A DNA stretch of 64,000 nucleotides from Huaxiibacter chinensis (GTDB taxonomy: Bacteria > Pseudomonadota > Gammaproteobacteria > Enterobacterales > Enterobacteriaceae), in contig NZ_JAJVHF010000003.1 in the NCBI RefSeq assembly GCF_022171985.1, forward strand, positions 124,001 through 188,000, given 5' to 3'. Every line of letters starts with the position of its first letter. Position 1 is the first letter of the stretch. Below, piece by piece: positions 49,220-57,593 of this stretch. The translations under genes and the position numbers were made by a program. The notes beneath the pieces are model-generated. The model was not told the origin of the DNA. It was given only the letters and a program-made list of their open reading frames with translations, and did not search any database.

Positions 49220-49765
49220 ATGCATTCACTTGCGTACCAACAAAATACCAAATTATCGGTGACGCCGATGATTTACCAGAATCGCCGGGAAGCTGATTCC
49301 ACGGCCTTAAACATCGATGGGATCCGCGCAGCTGTTCGCGCCTGGGCAGCTGATTGCCGCAGCCGTGAATTTGTCGCAGCGCTGATTGTGGAAGAGTGGC
49401 GCGCTACCGGCGGCACCGGGCTTGATATCCCGACTGACTCGCACCGCCAGATGCAGAAGGTGTTTCGCTGGATTGATGGCGATACCGAATACGCCGCCAA
49501 CAACATTCGCCAACTAGCGCCAGCAATCATGGCCGTTTTGCCGATTGAATACCGCAACCGCCTGGCGACGCAAAACGACACGATGTCGCTGATCGCCTCT
49601 GCGATGAAAGAGTGTGCCGAGGCTAAGCAAGCCGTGCTGCTGGACGCTCCGGAGCATCAGAAGCTGAAAGAGGTAAGCGAGGGAATAGCGTCGCTATTCC
49701 GCCTCATGCCGGAGCAGGTAGGACCGTTGATGACGATGGTCACGTCGATGCTGGGGGTTATGTGA
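49220..49765 (+). CDS. YdaT/CII-like regulatory protein
   Basis: A 181-residue protein similar to YdaT of the Rac prophage. The shared layout is AALIVEEWRATGG, then FRWIDGDTEYAANNIRQLAPAIMAVLP and YRNRL. YdaT was first seen as a toxin and has since been described as a CII-like activator. Its place directly after cro, where lambda has cII, supports a role in the lysogeny decision. The C-terminal part (about 125-181) is helical. The start has an adequate GGGAAAG site. Confidence 0.75.
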   Translation: MHSLAYQQNTKLSVTPMIYQNRREADSTALNIDGIRAAVRAWAADCRSREFVAALIVEEWRATGGTGLDIPTDSHRQMQKVFRWIDGDTEYAANNIRQLAPAIMAVLPIEYRNRLATQNDTMSLIASAMKECAEAKQAVLLDAPEHQKLKEVSEGIASLFRLMPEQVGPLMTMVTSMLGVM

Positions 49766-49850
49766 GAGTCACCAGAAAAGAAAAAGCCCTTGAAGCGGTA
49801 ACTTCAAAGGCCCTTATCACACTGTGTTACGCCAAGTAACGGGAGTAAGT

Positions 49851-50720
49851 ATGTCAAATACCGCAGAAATTCTCAACTTTCCCGCTGTAGTTTCGGGAAT
49901 ACAGGAGCAACGCGTGGCCGATACAGACGATGGTTATATCCGTCTGGCAAACGAGTTGTATGAGGAGCTTATCGGCGCGAACCTGACTAAAAATCAGGCC
50001 AAGGTAGCTCATGCTGTTTGCCGCAAAACCTATGGATTCAACAAGAAGATGGACCGCATTGCAGACTCACAACTTTCTGAGTTGACCAGGCTGCCTCGTC
50101 AGAAGGTTAACATCGCCAAAAATGAGCTCATTGCGATGAATGTTTTGATGTCCGACGGCATGCTGATCGGGCCTAACAAAAACCTGAGTGAGTGGGTAAT
50201 TCCAGGCACCAAACCTGCGCCAAAATGTCACCACGGTAGTGACTGTCACCATGGTGGTGACAGTGTCCCTACGGTAGTGACAAAAAGTGTCACCAAAACA
50301 GTGACAGCCTTGTCACCAAAATGGGGACACACAAAAGACACTATTACAAAAGACAATAAAGACAATATTAATAAACCCCCTAAATCCCCCAAATCGACTT
50401 CGTTCGATCCGGCTGGTGTTGAGCTTCCTGAATGGCTGTCAGTTTCAGTCTGGAAGTCATGGGTCGATTACCGCCGTGACCTGAAGAAACCGATCAAGTC
50501 TCAGCAAACTGTTACCCAGGCAATTAACCTGCTGGAGCGTTGCAAGTGCAGCGGTTACCAGCCTGAAGAAATCATCAACCAGAGCATCGCGAATGGCTGG
50601 CAGGGATTGTTTGAGCCGAAGGGCGCCAAGCAAACTGCACGAGTCCAGCATCGTGTAGCTGAGAACTTTGCTGGCAAGGACTATGGCCAGACAGAAATTC
50701 CAGCCTGGGCGAGGGACTGA
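49851..50720 (+). CDS. Replication initiator, lambda O-like
   Basis: A 289-residue protein. The N-terminal domain (about 30-125: YIRLANELYEELIGANLTKNQAKVAHAVCRKTYGFNKK) is the phage O-type replication domain that binds the origin. The middle codes over a set of inverted repeats, and the C-terminal part (about 195-289) probably recruits the DnaC-like loader encoded next. The ATG at 49851 follows GGGAGTAAGT. As in lambda, the origin lies inside the initiator gene. Confidence 0.88.
   Translation: MSNTAEILNFPAVVSGIQEQRVADTDDGYIRLANELYEELIGANLTKNQAKVAHAVCRKTYGFNKKMDRIADSQLSELTRLPRQKVNIAKNELIAMNVLMSDGMLIGPNKNLSEWVIPGTKPAPKCHHGSDCHHGGDSVPTVVTKSVTKTVTALSPKWGHTKDTITKDNKDNINKPPKSPKSTSFDPAGVELPEWLSVSVWKSWVDYRRDLKKPIKSQQTVTQAINLLERCKCSGYQPEEIINQSIANGWQGLFEPKGAKQTARVQHRVAENFAGKDYGQTEIPAWARD
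50225..50385. repeat. Iteron-like repeats and AT-rich stretch: probable phage replication origin
   Basis: From 50225 to about 50330, at least four dyads of GTCACC/GGTGAC and GTGACA/TGTCAC type follow each other, for example TGTCACCACGGTAGTGAC and TGTCACCATGGTGGTGACA. An AT-rich run with repeated AAAGACA follows (50331-50385). Together they look like the O-binding iterons and the unwinding region of a lambdoid origin. Confidence 0.75.
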
Positions 50721-50722
50721 TC

Positions 50723-51577
50723 ATGACGCTGGATGAAAAAATCACACAGCTTGAGAAAAACCTCGATGAGCTCAGTAAGCCACCGGTCGAGATTGAGGAT
50801 ACCCATGTTGCTATCGCCATAGAGACCTGTGAAAAGCATGGCCAGTATGAGTGCAGAACCCGGACGTACCCGAATTCGCTCATCAAGATACCGCCTCGTT
50901 CAAGCATTTGCCCGGGCTGTCTTACCGACGAGTTGATCCGCCTGCAGGGAGAAAAAATTCGTAACGACGAAGCTGCACGCAAAAGAAATATCGATCTGCT
51001 GCTGGACGGCCTGAGCATCCCGGCACGCTTCGAAAACTGCACGCTGCAGAACTATGAGCCAGTCAACGACGACGCAAAACGCGCGCTAAAGGTCTGCCAG
51101 GCATACGCCAGCCGTTGGCCTGAGCGCCTGCAGAAAGGCGGTGGCCTGGTGATGTGCGGTAAGCCTGGGACCGGAAAGAATCACCTTGCGCTGGCTATCG
51201 CACGACATGCGATCACTGAGCACCAGAGTTCAGCTGTGTTTACCACGGCGCTGAAAATTGCCCGTGAGTACAAGTCTACCTGGTCTAAGGGTTCAAACCG
51301 CACTGAAGATGAGGTGATCCGTTATTTCACCAAACCTGACCTGCTGATTATCGACGAGGTTGGCGTCCAGTTTGGTAGTGATGCCGAGAAGCTGATCATG
51401 TTCGAAATCATCAACACCCGATATGAGCGCATGAAGCCAACCATCCTGATCAGTAACCAGACCAGGGAAGAGTTGGCAGCATTCATCGGTGAGCGCGTTC
51501 TTGACCGAATGAGCGACGGCGGCGGATGCACTCTGTCATTCACATGGGATTCATACCGTTCTAAGGGGGCAGCATGA
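50723..51577 (+). CDS. DnaC-like helicase loader (replication protein P counterpart)
   Basis: A 284-residue AAA+ ATPase similar to E. coli DnaC in its C-terminal two-thirds. Walker A is GKPGTGKNH, with Asn in place of Thr/Ser exactly as in DnaC; Walker B is LLIIDEVG. The N-terminal part carries four Cys/His residues (CEKHGQYEC, CPGC) typical of DnaC-like phage loaders. It should bring the host DnaB helicase to the phage origin. ATGA overlap with the next gene. Confidence 0.9.
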   Translation: MTLDEKITQLEKNLDELSKPPVEIEDTHVAIAIETCEKHGQYECRTRTYPNSLIKIPPRSSICPGCLTDELIRLQGEKIRNDEAARKRNIDLLLDGLSIPARFENCTLQNYEPVNDDAKRALKVCQAYASRWPERLQKGGGLVMCGKPGTGKNHLALAIARHAITEHQSSAVFTTALKIAREYKSTWSKGSNRTEDEVIRYFTKPDLLIIDEVGVQFGSDAEKLIMFEIINTRYERMKPTILISNQTREELAAFIGERVLDRMSDGGGCTLSFTWDSYRSKGAA

Positions 51578-51918
51578 CCATAACAATCCGTGGGCAGGTG
51601 CTGGCAGCCCTGCGCAACAACCCGGGCCTGAACAGTGCTCGTATAGCCAACATGATTGGCATGACCACCAAAAAGCTGTCAGGCACCGTCAGCGCACTAC
51701 TTGCTGATGGACTTATCGCCTGTGAGGGTAAGCACGGCCAGCGCCTTTATCGGCTGACCAGTTACGGAATGCAATACGCGGCCGACACGGTGCCCGCCAG
51801 GAGTGCGGACACAACGAAACTGGTGCTGCGCACAGCGTCAAACGTGATCTGCCAGGAGTGCCGCAACAGCAAGGCTATGAAGCGAGTTTTGATGGTTTGG
51901 GGGAGGGTAGGGGTATGA
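51574..51918 (+). CDS. Small winged-helix DNA-binding protein
   Basis: A 114-residue protein with an N-terminal winged helix (TIRGQVLAALRNNPGLNSARIANMIGMTTKKLSGTV) and a C-terminal CQEC. Overlaps the loader gene by four bases and the following gene by four. Such proteins often follow P-like genes in lambdoid phages. Its target is unknown. Confidence 0.8.
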   Translation: MTITIRGQVLAALRNNPGLNSARIANMIGMTTKKLSGTVSALLADGLIACEGKHGQRLYRLTSYGMQYAADTVPARSADTTKLVLRTASNVICQECRNSKAMKRVLMVWGRVGV

Positions 51919-52532
51919 AACCGAGTTACGAAGAACTTGAGCAGCAGTTGTCGGCATCCATCGCGGCGGAGAGAGTGTGGGAGACGTCGATGATGCAGGC
52001 CTGTGGTGAAGATGGCCCGAAATCAGTGGCAGAAAAGTTCGCCGAACTTGAAGCCAAGTGCGCGGCGCTGGCTGCAGAGAATGCGGGGCTGCTGCCTAAG
52101 GCTGCGAGCGAGCTATCAAATGCCTGGGTACTGCATAAATACCTCATCGGCATTCAAGCGGCAATTATGTATCTGGATAACGGCAACCAGAAGGCCGCGC
52201 AGGAATGGCTGTACGGAACTATTGCTGGTCCTGGATTTGATTTCCCTGATGGAGTAGACGACATAGACGCATGGGCAACTCATCAGATGCGCGGCAGCGT
52301 CAGCCATCATCAAGCGCTTGAAATCATCAAGGCAGAAACCCCAACCACCGACGCTTTTATGGCTGAAGTGCGGGCCAGTGCGGTAGATAGCCTGATAGAT
52401 ATCAAGACTAATCAGTTGGCACGTATGCATCCAGATACTCATGCTTTCGGAGCTACCGCCGATTTTATCCGCAGCCAGATTAACGAGCTGCAATCTTTCG
52501 CAACACTGCTTCGAAAAGGAGTGCAGTCATGA
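51915..52532 (+). CDS. Ea22-type hypothetical phage protein, 205 residues
   Basis: A 205-residue, mostly helical protein with a coiled-coil-prone region (YEELEQQLSASIAAERVW, LEAKCAALAAENA). It is of the loose Ea22/EaD group of lambdoid phages. The ATG at 51915 overlaps the previous stop, which sets the start. No function is established. Confidence 0.75.
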   Translation: MKPSYEELEQQLSASIAAERVWETSMMQACGEDGPKSVAEKFAELEAKCAALAAENAGLLPKAASELSNAWVLHKYLIGIQAAIMYLDNGNQKAAQEWLYGTIAGPGFDFPDGVDDIDAWATHQMRGSVSHHQALEIIKAETPTTDAFMAEVRASAVDSLIDIKTNQLARMHPDTHAFGATADFIRSQINELQSFATLLRKGVQS

Positions 52533-53113
52533 GCAACATCGACAAACGCGCATTACTTGATAGCGCAGAAAGCACTATCGGCATTCTGGAAAACATTGCC
52601 GGGTTTGAACCTTCAGATATCGACGGTGACACTGTAGAGCTTCGCTTTGAAACTGAAGACGGTTTCGATACAGGTTGTGACGTGAGCATTGTTGACCAGT
52701 GCCAGAAATCTGCCGATGTAATTCGTGTGCTGCTGGATGAGCTGGAAGCCAAAGACAAGCAGATTGTCGATCTTGAAGCAACAGAGGCGCACTCCAATGC
52801 TGGATGGAAGGAGGCGCATGAACAGGAAGCCCGCGCTGAGGCGGCAGAGAAGCGGATTGCTGAGCTGGAAATGTTTATCAATCAGAGTTGTTACGTTTTC
52901 GACGGTCGCGACGTAGATATTTCTGACGCATATATCGACGCGGCAACATCCGATCTTATGCCGAAAATTATCAACTCAGACGAAGATGAGTCATGCCGTT
53001 ACTGTTCTGATGGCTCTTATTCTGGGCTTCCGGGGGGCGCTTGCGAGCACTGCATGGGGACAGGGTTAGATAACCCAGCCGCTGGCATCAAATTGCAGAT
53101 CGAGGGGGAGTAA
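52529..53113 (+). CDS. Ea22-type phage protein with DnaJ-like zinc motif
   Basis: A 194-residue acidic protein: helical/coiled-coil middle (about 70-115) and a C-terminal CRYCSDGSYSGLPGGACEHCMG, a CxxC-GxG type pair like half of a DnaJ zinc finger. It overlaps the previous gene by four bases. Unknown function. Confidence 0.75.
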   Translation: MSNIDKRALLDSAESTIGILENIAGFEPSDIDGDTVELRFETEDGFDTGCDVSIVDQCQKSADVIRVLLDELEAKDKQIVDLEATEAHSNAGWKEAHEQEARAEAAEKRIAELEMFINQSCYVFDGRDVDISDAYIDAATSDLMPKIINSDEDESCRYCSDGSYSGLPGGACEHCMGTGLDNPAAGIKLQIEGE

Positions 53114-53115
53114 GT

Positions 53116-53538
53116 ATGGCACTGACGAAAAAACAGCGCGCAGATCTGCGCATGAAGTTCGGTGGTCGCTGTGCTTATTGTGGATGCGAGCTTCCCGAAA
53201 AGGGCTGGCATGCTGACCACGTTGAGGCGGTGCTGCGTAAATCAGAGCAGTGTATGAAGGCCGCTGCGAAAGGCATCTTCAAACTGAAGGCGACGGGTGA
53301 ATTTTACAGGCCAGAGGCTGAGAGGCTGGAAAACCTATTCCCAGCCTGTGCACCCTGCAACCTGCTGAAAACGTCCTATTCGCTGGAAATGTTCAGAAAA
53401 CAGGTATCTCTTCAGGTCGAGCGCGGACGCAAGAGCAGCATGAACTTCCGCACGGCAGAACGTTTCGGCCTTATCGAGGCAGTGGAGAAACCAGTAGTGT
53501 TCTGGTTCGAACTGTATCAGGAAGGAGCGACAGCATGA
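53116..53538 (+). CDS. HNH endonuclease domain protein
   Basis: A 140-residue protein with an HNH fold: zinc-type Cys pairs CAYCG (about 19-23) and CAPCN (about 76-80), and the catalytic WHADHVEAV (about 33-41). It might cut DNA or be a repair-type nuclease. In contrast to the AP2-type HNH gene it has no obvious DNA-binding extension. It is two bases after the previous gene. Confidence 0.85.
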   Translation: MALTKKQRADLRMKFGGRCAYCGCELPEKGWHADHVEAVLRKSEQCMKAAAKGIFKLKATGEFYRPEAERLENLFPACAPCNLLKTSYSLEMFRKQVSLQVERGRKSSMNFRTAERFGLIEAVEKPVVFWFELYQEGATA

Positions 53539-54242
53539 GCACTATTACCAGAGAATTCAGCAAAGAGCAGTTAATCGCCCGTATCAACCGGGTAACGGCA
53601 ATCAAAAAATACCGCATCAGTAGGGACCCTGACGCTGATGGATTGGCGATGGATAACGAGCTGCTTGCTATCGCGCTGGCATCGCTCGAAGCTGAGCCTG
53701 TTGCTGATGTTGTTGCGTGGAGTCATCCATCAGAGGAGCGCACCTGTGATATTCGCTGGCGTCGTTTTGATGTTGCGCCGGGCTTGCCTTACACCGCCCC
53801 GCTAGCGCCGGTGGTGCCTGACTTGAAAGAGCTTGAAGCGATTCTCGACTGGATTTTGTTGCTTCCATGCCCAACACCAAAGGCTACTCATATGGCCAAG
53901 CGGCTGGCAGTAGTGATAGACGCCAACCGCGCCGCCATGCTTCAGGCTGCCGAACCTGTAACGACGGCTTACAAGTTGCCCATGCAGCCGTTAGTAATCG
54001 ACTCTCATGGCACGCTGCGCTTCAAAGAAAACCCGATCGTCAGGACTTTGCTTGATTACGCCACAGAGCATGGTTACGGACTCAATGAGATAGCGCGAGA
54101 GGAGTTCGACGCTGAAGACCAGATGCAGCTGGCCCAGCTCATAGGCTACAGCTTGTCAGGGTATGGAACACTATCTTATGTGACAGATGAATCATACGAT
54201 CGCGCCGCCTCAGCAGCACCGCAGCAGGAGGAGTTACTGTAG
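53535..54242 (+). CDS. Ea22-like hypothetical phage protein, 235 residues
   Basis: A 235-residue protein of the Ea22-like group. The N-terminal half contains the segment ELLAIALASLEAEPVADVVAW that recurs in many such phage proteins. Its start overlaps the HNH gene by four bases. Last gene of the rightward early block before an AT-rich gap. Unknown function. Confidence 0.75.
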   Translation: MSTITREFSKEQLIARINRVTAIKKYRISRDPDADGLAMDNELLAIALASLEAEPVADVVAWSHPSEERTCDIRWRRFDVAPGLPYTAPLAPVVPDLKELEAILDWILLLPCPTPKATHMAKRLAVVIDANRAAMLQAAEPVTTAYKLPMQPLVIDSHGTLRFKENPIVRTLLDYATEHGYGLNEIAREEFDAEDQMQLAQLIGYSLSGYGTLSYVTDESYDRAASAAPQQEELL

Positions 54243-54355
54243 AGTATTAGCTCAGTAATATGTTGATATATATACATAATTTACATTATCAGCACTTTAA
54301 TTATTCTTTTTTGGTGGTACATTCATAGCTCTGAACAAAACCAACAGGGGGCGTT

Positions 54356-54637
54356 ATGAGTATTGCTGATTTGGCTATGGATCAAGAAAGTTGGGCAATG
54401 ATGGTGCTGGTCAGATGTGGGGCGTTAACGGAATGCGATAGGCATGAAGGCGTTTACGTTGACGAGGGCATTGAGCAATCTGAAATCTATAAGTATGCGG
54501 CTATAGAGTATAAAAAAAGCAATGACTTGCATCCATTTGAAAGTTTTAGAGACATGACGGATACCGTCAAAATGAAGTACGAAGAGCATGGTGGCAACGA
54601 TATATGCTCGCTTTGCTTTAAGCACATAGACGACTAA
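54356..54637 (+). CDS. Hypothetical 93-residue protein (possible moron)
   Basis: A 93-residue acidic protein beginning MSIADLAMDQESWAMMVLVRCGAL, ending in DICSLCFKHIDD. A CxxC pair near the end and an earlier Cys pair (RCGALTEC) may bind zinc. The gene is AT-rich, has an AT-rich 113-base upstream gap likely to hold a promoter, and a perfect terminator right after it, so it looks like an independently expressed insertion in the nin region. CAGGGGGC precedes the ATG. Confidence 0.7.
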   Translation: MSIADLAMDQESWAMMVLVRCGALTECDRHEGVYVDEGIEQSEIYKYAAIEYKKSNDLHPFESFRDMTDTVKMKYEEHGGNDICSLCFKHIDD

Positions 54638-54643
54638 CCAAGT

Positions 54644-54666
54644 GGCCTCTTCGGAGGCCTTTTTCT
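54644..54666 (+). terminator. Rho-independent terminator after the 93-residue gene
   Basis: GGCCTC ttcg GAGGCC is a perfect six-base stem with a stable TTCG tetraloop, followed by TTTTTCTC. It would stop rightward transcription before the nin genes unless antiterminated. Confidence 0.85.
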
Positions 54667-54755
54667 CGCGTTGATTTTCCATAATCAACCAGCCATAATT
54701 ACTTCACCAGAGCCTGAACAACTCCGGTGACTTCTGCGCATTTAAGGGGACTTAA

Positions 54756-54851
54756 ATGCGACCACAATCTGAACTCCTCACCTTGTCACAGATGCAGAAA
54801 TGCACCTGCGATTTTTTGCATTCTGCGTTACCTGTCGGAGGTGGCGCATGA
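54756..54851 (+). CDS. Very small phage protein upstream of ninB
   Basis: A 31-codon reading (MRPQSELLTLSQMQKCTCD...) with AAGGGGA before its ATG and a stop that overlaps the ninB start (ATGA). The overlap suggests coupled translation. The short length leaves real doubt. Confidence 0.5.
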   Translation: MRPQSELLTLSQMQKCTCDFLHSALPVGGGA

Positions 54852-55303
54852 ATATCCCGCAAAGCGGCATAAAGCTGCACTCCGGTAACTTCGATGCTAT
54901 CGGAAAGATTCTCCGTGAGCACCTCGCAACAGGTCAATCACTTCGCCTGCAGGTGAAAGAGTGGTGCGAGAAACGTAGCCTTTCCCAGAACGCGCTCAGT
55001 CACATGTGGTACACGGAAATTAGCGACTATCTCATCGCCCGCGGTAAGACCTTCGCTACACCTGAGTGGGTCAAAGATGCGATGAAGCACACCTATCTCG
55101 GCTACGAAAGCAAAGACCGGGTAGACGTCGTGTCCGGAGAGGTAACCACGGTTCAATCACTCCGCCATACGTCAGAACTGGAAACCGGCGAGATGTACAT
55201 TTTCCTGTGCAAAGTCGAAGCCTGGGCGATGAATATCGGCTGCCACCTGACCATTCCGCAGAGCTGCGAGTACCAGCAGCTGCGCGATAAGCAGGAGGCC
55301 TGA
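54848..55303 (+). CDS. ninB: NinB recombination protein
   Basis: A 151-residue protein of the NinB (lambda Orf) family, a recombination mediator that binds single-stranded DNA and SSB. Conserved parts include LRLQVKEWCEKRSLSQNALSHMWY and ARGKTFATPEWVKDAMKHTYLG. I chose the ATG at 54848 after GGAGGTGGC; an earlier start is not family-like. First of the nin genes (ninB, ninE, ybcO-like, rusA). Confidence 0.92.
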   Translation: MNIPQSGIKLHSGNFDAIGKILREHLATGQSLRLQVKEWCEKRSLSQNALSHMWYTEISDYLIARGKTFATPEWVKDAMKHTYLGYESKDRVDVVSGEVTTVQSLRHTSELETGEMYIFLCKVEAWAMNIGCHLTIPQSCEYQQLRDKQEA

Positions 55304-55473
55304 TGTCTACTCCACTATCCCGCGTCATCACGAACGAAATCTTCCGCGTACCGGAGCGCCGCAAGCGTAAGCCAGCGGTTAAGCCGTCCGACATCCCGAC
55401 ACTTAAAGACTACACCGCCCGCCTTGTGGATCAGAAATGGCTGCGACTGGCGGCACGGAGGACTCATGGCTGA
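55303..55473 (+). CDS. ninE: NinE-like protein
   Basis: A 56-residue basic protein. The sequence RKRKPAVKPSDIPTLKDYTA followed by [10 protein letters not shown] matches the NinE pattern of lambda ([26 protein letters not shown]). Its ATG overlaps the ninB stop by one base and its end overlaps the next gene. The role of NinE is unknown. Confidence 0.8.
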   Translation: MSTPLSRVITNEIFRVPERRKRKPAVKPSDIPTLKDYTARLVDQKWLRLAARRTHG

Positions 55474-55756
55474 CTTACGTAAAGCGGCACGCGGACGTGA
55501 ATGCCAAGTCCGGATACCAGGTGTGTGCAATGGCAATCCTGAAACCTCAGTGCTGGCACATATACGCCTGGCGGGCCTGTGCGGTACCGAAATTAAGCCG
55601 CCTGACCTGATCGCCGCCATCGCATGCAGCAGCTGCCACGACGAGATTGATCGCCGAACTCACCTGGTAGATGCGGAATATGCAAAGGAATGCGCTCTTG
55701 AAGGTATGGCCCGCACCCAGGTTATCTGGCTGAAAGAAGGGAAGGTGAAAGCGTGA
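55466..55756 (+). CDS. DUF1364 putative nuclease, YbcO-like
   Basis: A 96-residue protein of the DUF1364 family, which includes YbcO of the DLP12 prophage, described structurally as a nuclease-like fold. Conserved residues: [20 protein letters not shown] and [11 protein letters not shown], with Cys and His able to bind a metal. The ATG at 55466 is eight bases inside the end of ninE. It sits beside rusA as in many lambdoid phages. Confidence 0.88.
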   Translation: MADLRKAARGRECQVRIPGVCNGNPETSVLAHIRLAGLCGTEIKPPDLIAAIACSSCHDEIDRRTHLVDAEYAKECALEGMARTQVIWLKEGKVKA

Positions 55757-56115
55757 ATACATATCAAATTAGTCTGGCGTGGCCGCCTAGCAATAACCGC
55801 TACTACCGGCATAACCGCGGACGGACCCATATCAGCACAGAGGGAAAAGCTTACCGTGATCTGGTAGCGGAAGTTATCAAGAAGGAAATGCTCGATATAG
55901 GCGTTACCAGCCCGCTTAAGGTTCGCATTGAATGCTATATGCCTGACCGCCGCCGTCGTGACCTGGATAATCTGCAAAAGGCGGCATTCGACGCACTGAC
56001 TAAAGCCGGCTTTTGGGCTGATGACGTCCAGGTTGTTGATTATCGCGTTGTGAAGATGCCGATCGTAAAAGGTGGCCTCCTTGAACTAACCATCACCGAA
56101 CTGGAGGCCGAATGA
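55753..56115 (+). CDS. rusA: Holliday junction resolvase RusA
   Basis: A 120-residue endonuclease that resolves Holliday junctions during phage recombination. The acidic catalytic cluster is in DRRRRDLDN (about 69-77) and ADDVQV (about 90-95). It starts with GTG overlapping the ybcO-like stop by four bases. The window thus has two resolvases: host RuvC and phage RusA. Confidence 0.93.
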   Translation: MNTYQISLAWPPSNNRYYRHNRGRTHISTEGKAYRDLVAEVIKKEMLDIGVTSPLKVRIECYMPDRRRRDLDNLQKAAFDALTKAGFWADDVQVVDYRVVKMPIVKGGLLELTITELEAE

Positions 56116-56228
56116 ACCACGTCGACTTCCTCAGGTATCAAGCCGAAAGCGTTAAACGCGCCAGCATGCCGCCAGTAGCAAAGCACAGCCAGGACAAAAC
56201 CAACCAGCCACATAAGGAAGCCGCATGA
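56112..56228 (+). CDS. Small phage protein between rusA and Q
   Basis: A 38-residue protein ([20 protein letters not shown]...) whose ATG overlaps the rusA stop and whose stop overlaps the Q start, both by four bases. The tight overlaps on both sides argue that it is translated. Unknown function. Confidence 0.65.
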   Translation: MNHVDFLRYQAESVKRASMPPVAKHSQDKTNQPHKEAA

Positions 56229-56914
56229 ACAGTCAGCAACTGGAATACGTACGTCAGCAGCTCATTGTGGCGACCGCAGATCTGAGCGGGGCAACGAAAG
56301 GGCAGCTGGTAGCTTTCGCCGAGAACGCGCAATTCACCGCGACGGCACGCAGTCGGGGGCGGAAGAAAATCACCGATCCGGTCACCGGCCGGAAAGTTAA
56401 CCCTGACGGACCGGCTATGAGTGGCAGCCAGTCCCGCGCCAAAGGCTCATCCATCGCGCTGGTCAGCCCGGTAGAGTTTGGCACAGCATCATGGCGCCGC
56501 GCTGTCCTGTCTCTGGAAGACCATCAAAAAGCATGGCTGCTCTGGAACTACAGCGAGAATATCCGCTTCGAGTACCAGGTTGCGATCACCCAGTGGGCAT
56601 GGGCAGAGTTCACGGAGCAGCTCGGCGCGAAAAAGGTGGCCGGCAAGACAATGGAGCGCCTGAAGAAGCTTATTTGGCTGGCGGCGCAGGACGTCAAAGC
56701 GGAACTGACGGGGCGTGAGACGTACGAATACCAGGCGCTGGCGGAGCTGGCGGGCGTGGCGAAATCCACCTGGACAGAAACGTATCTGCCTCACTGGCTA
56801 GCAATGCGGTGCAGTTTTAAGTGTCTCGATAGTGGTGCGCTTATATCGGTTACGCGATCACGTTCACAACAAAAGGCTACAAATTTGGATGCAAGTCTTG
56901 CAAAACCGAACTGA
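56225..56914 (+). CDS. Q: Late antitermination protein Q (phage 82-like)
   Basis: A 229-residue protein of the phage 82-type Q family. It should bind near the late promoter and change RNA polymerase so that it passes terminators and transcribes lysis and head genes. Typical parts: TASWRRAVLSLEDHQKAWLLWNYSE and ELAGVAKSTWTETYLPHWL. The pR'-type promoter overlaps its end, and two terminators that Q would suppress follow. Confidence 0.88.
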   Translation: MNSQQLEYVRQQLIVATADLSGATKGQLVAFAENAQFTATARSRGRKKITDPVTGRKVNPDGPAMSGSQSRAKGSSIALVSPVEFGTASWRRAVLSLEDHQKAWLLWNYSENIRFEYQVAITQWAWAEFTEQLGAKKVAGKTMERLKKLIWLAAQDVKAELTGRETYEYQALAELAGVAKSTWTETYLPHWLAMRCSFKCLDSGALISVTRSRSQQKATNLDASLAKPN

Positions 56915-56926
56915 AACGCATATATT
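56898..56926 (+). promoter_or_regulatory. Late promoter pR'
   Basis: TTGCAA, 17 bases, TATATT overlaps the end of Q. Transcription would start near 56933 and meet two terminators before the holin gene, the usual arrangement for Q-dependent late control. Confidence 0.7.
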
Positions 56927-56980
56927 TCATGTAAATCTGATATCGTCGCCATAGCTTCGCAGGTCGACAAAGAATTAAGA

Positions 56981-57007
56981 GCCTCGCCATCGTGCGGGGC
57001 TTTTTTA
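56981..57007 (+). terminator. Late terminator 1 (tR'-like)
   Basis: GCCTCGC catcgt GCGGGGC is followed by TTTTTTA. It lies about 50 bases after the predicted pR' start, and Q would be needed to pass it. Confidence 0.8.
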
Positions 57008-57084
57008 TTTGCGGCGCGCCGCATGTAGAACCCACTACCTGGGATCCTTAGGCCGAAGAGCCGAAATTGCCACACCCTCACATT

Positions 57085-57107
57085 CCCGGCTTGTCGCCGG
57101 GTTTTTT
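57085..57107 (+). terminator. Late terminator 2
   Basis: CCCGGC ttgtc GCCGGG followed by TTTTTTATTTT, about 100 bases after the first terminator. The 277 bases between Q and the holin gene hold no gene. Confidence 0.8.
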
Positions 57108-57191
57108 ATTTTCAGGCCCCGGGAACCATCATCGACACGCCTACTTGTTAAATCGTCCCGAGGGCTTGAACCAACTACACGCGGAATAAAT

Positions 57192-57593
57192 ATGTCTGAG
57201 ACCTTCACTATCGTAGGCGTTGGTCTTACATCGTCATCAGTCGGTGTAACCTTTGCCACGCTGTTTCCGGAGGCGACTCCAGCAGTGATGCTCGGGTCAC
57301 TTGCAGGAACGGCGTTATACGTTCTGACCTCAGATCCCCATCAACTCTGGAAGCAGGCTATCTTTGCGCTGATATCGTTTATCAGTGGCGTGTTCTTTTC
57401 TGCGCCCATGGCGAAAATCATGGCCGGAATCATCAACACGCCTTTAAGCCTGATGAAACCACCGGCCAGCATTGAGGTATCGCCAGCTGTTGGCGCAATT
57501 GTCACTGCTTCCATTTCCGTGGCAGTCCTGCTGCGTATTCTCCGCAAATCCAAAAGCGGGAAGATGCCGGGGCTGGGGGAGCAAGATAAATGA
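57192..57593 (+). CDS. Putative holin, 133 residues
   Basis: A 133-residue membrane protein with three or four hydrophobic segments (about 5-25, 28-50, 55-75, 95-115) and a basic C-terminus (LLRILRKSKSGK). It is the first gene of the lysis cassette. I chose the ATG at 57192, giving MSETFTIVGVGL; the upstream extension runs into the terminators. Holins make the membrane hole that lets the endolysin out. Overlaps the next gene by four bases. Confidence 0.78.
   Translation: MSETFTIVGVGLTSSSVGVTFATLFPEATPAVMLGSLAGTALYVLTSDPHQLWKQAIFALISFISGVFFSAPMAKIMAGIINTPLSLMKPPASIEVSPAVGAIVTASISVAVLLRILRKSKSGKMPGLGEQDK

Noticed and set aside
53116..53538. HNH protein as part of a restriction or defence system
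   Set aside because: No partner methylase or defence gene lies beside it, and small HNH proteins are common in this part of lambdoid phages.
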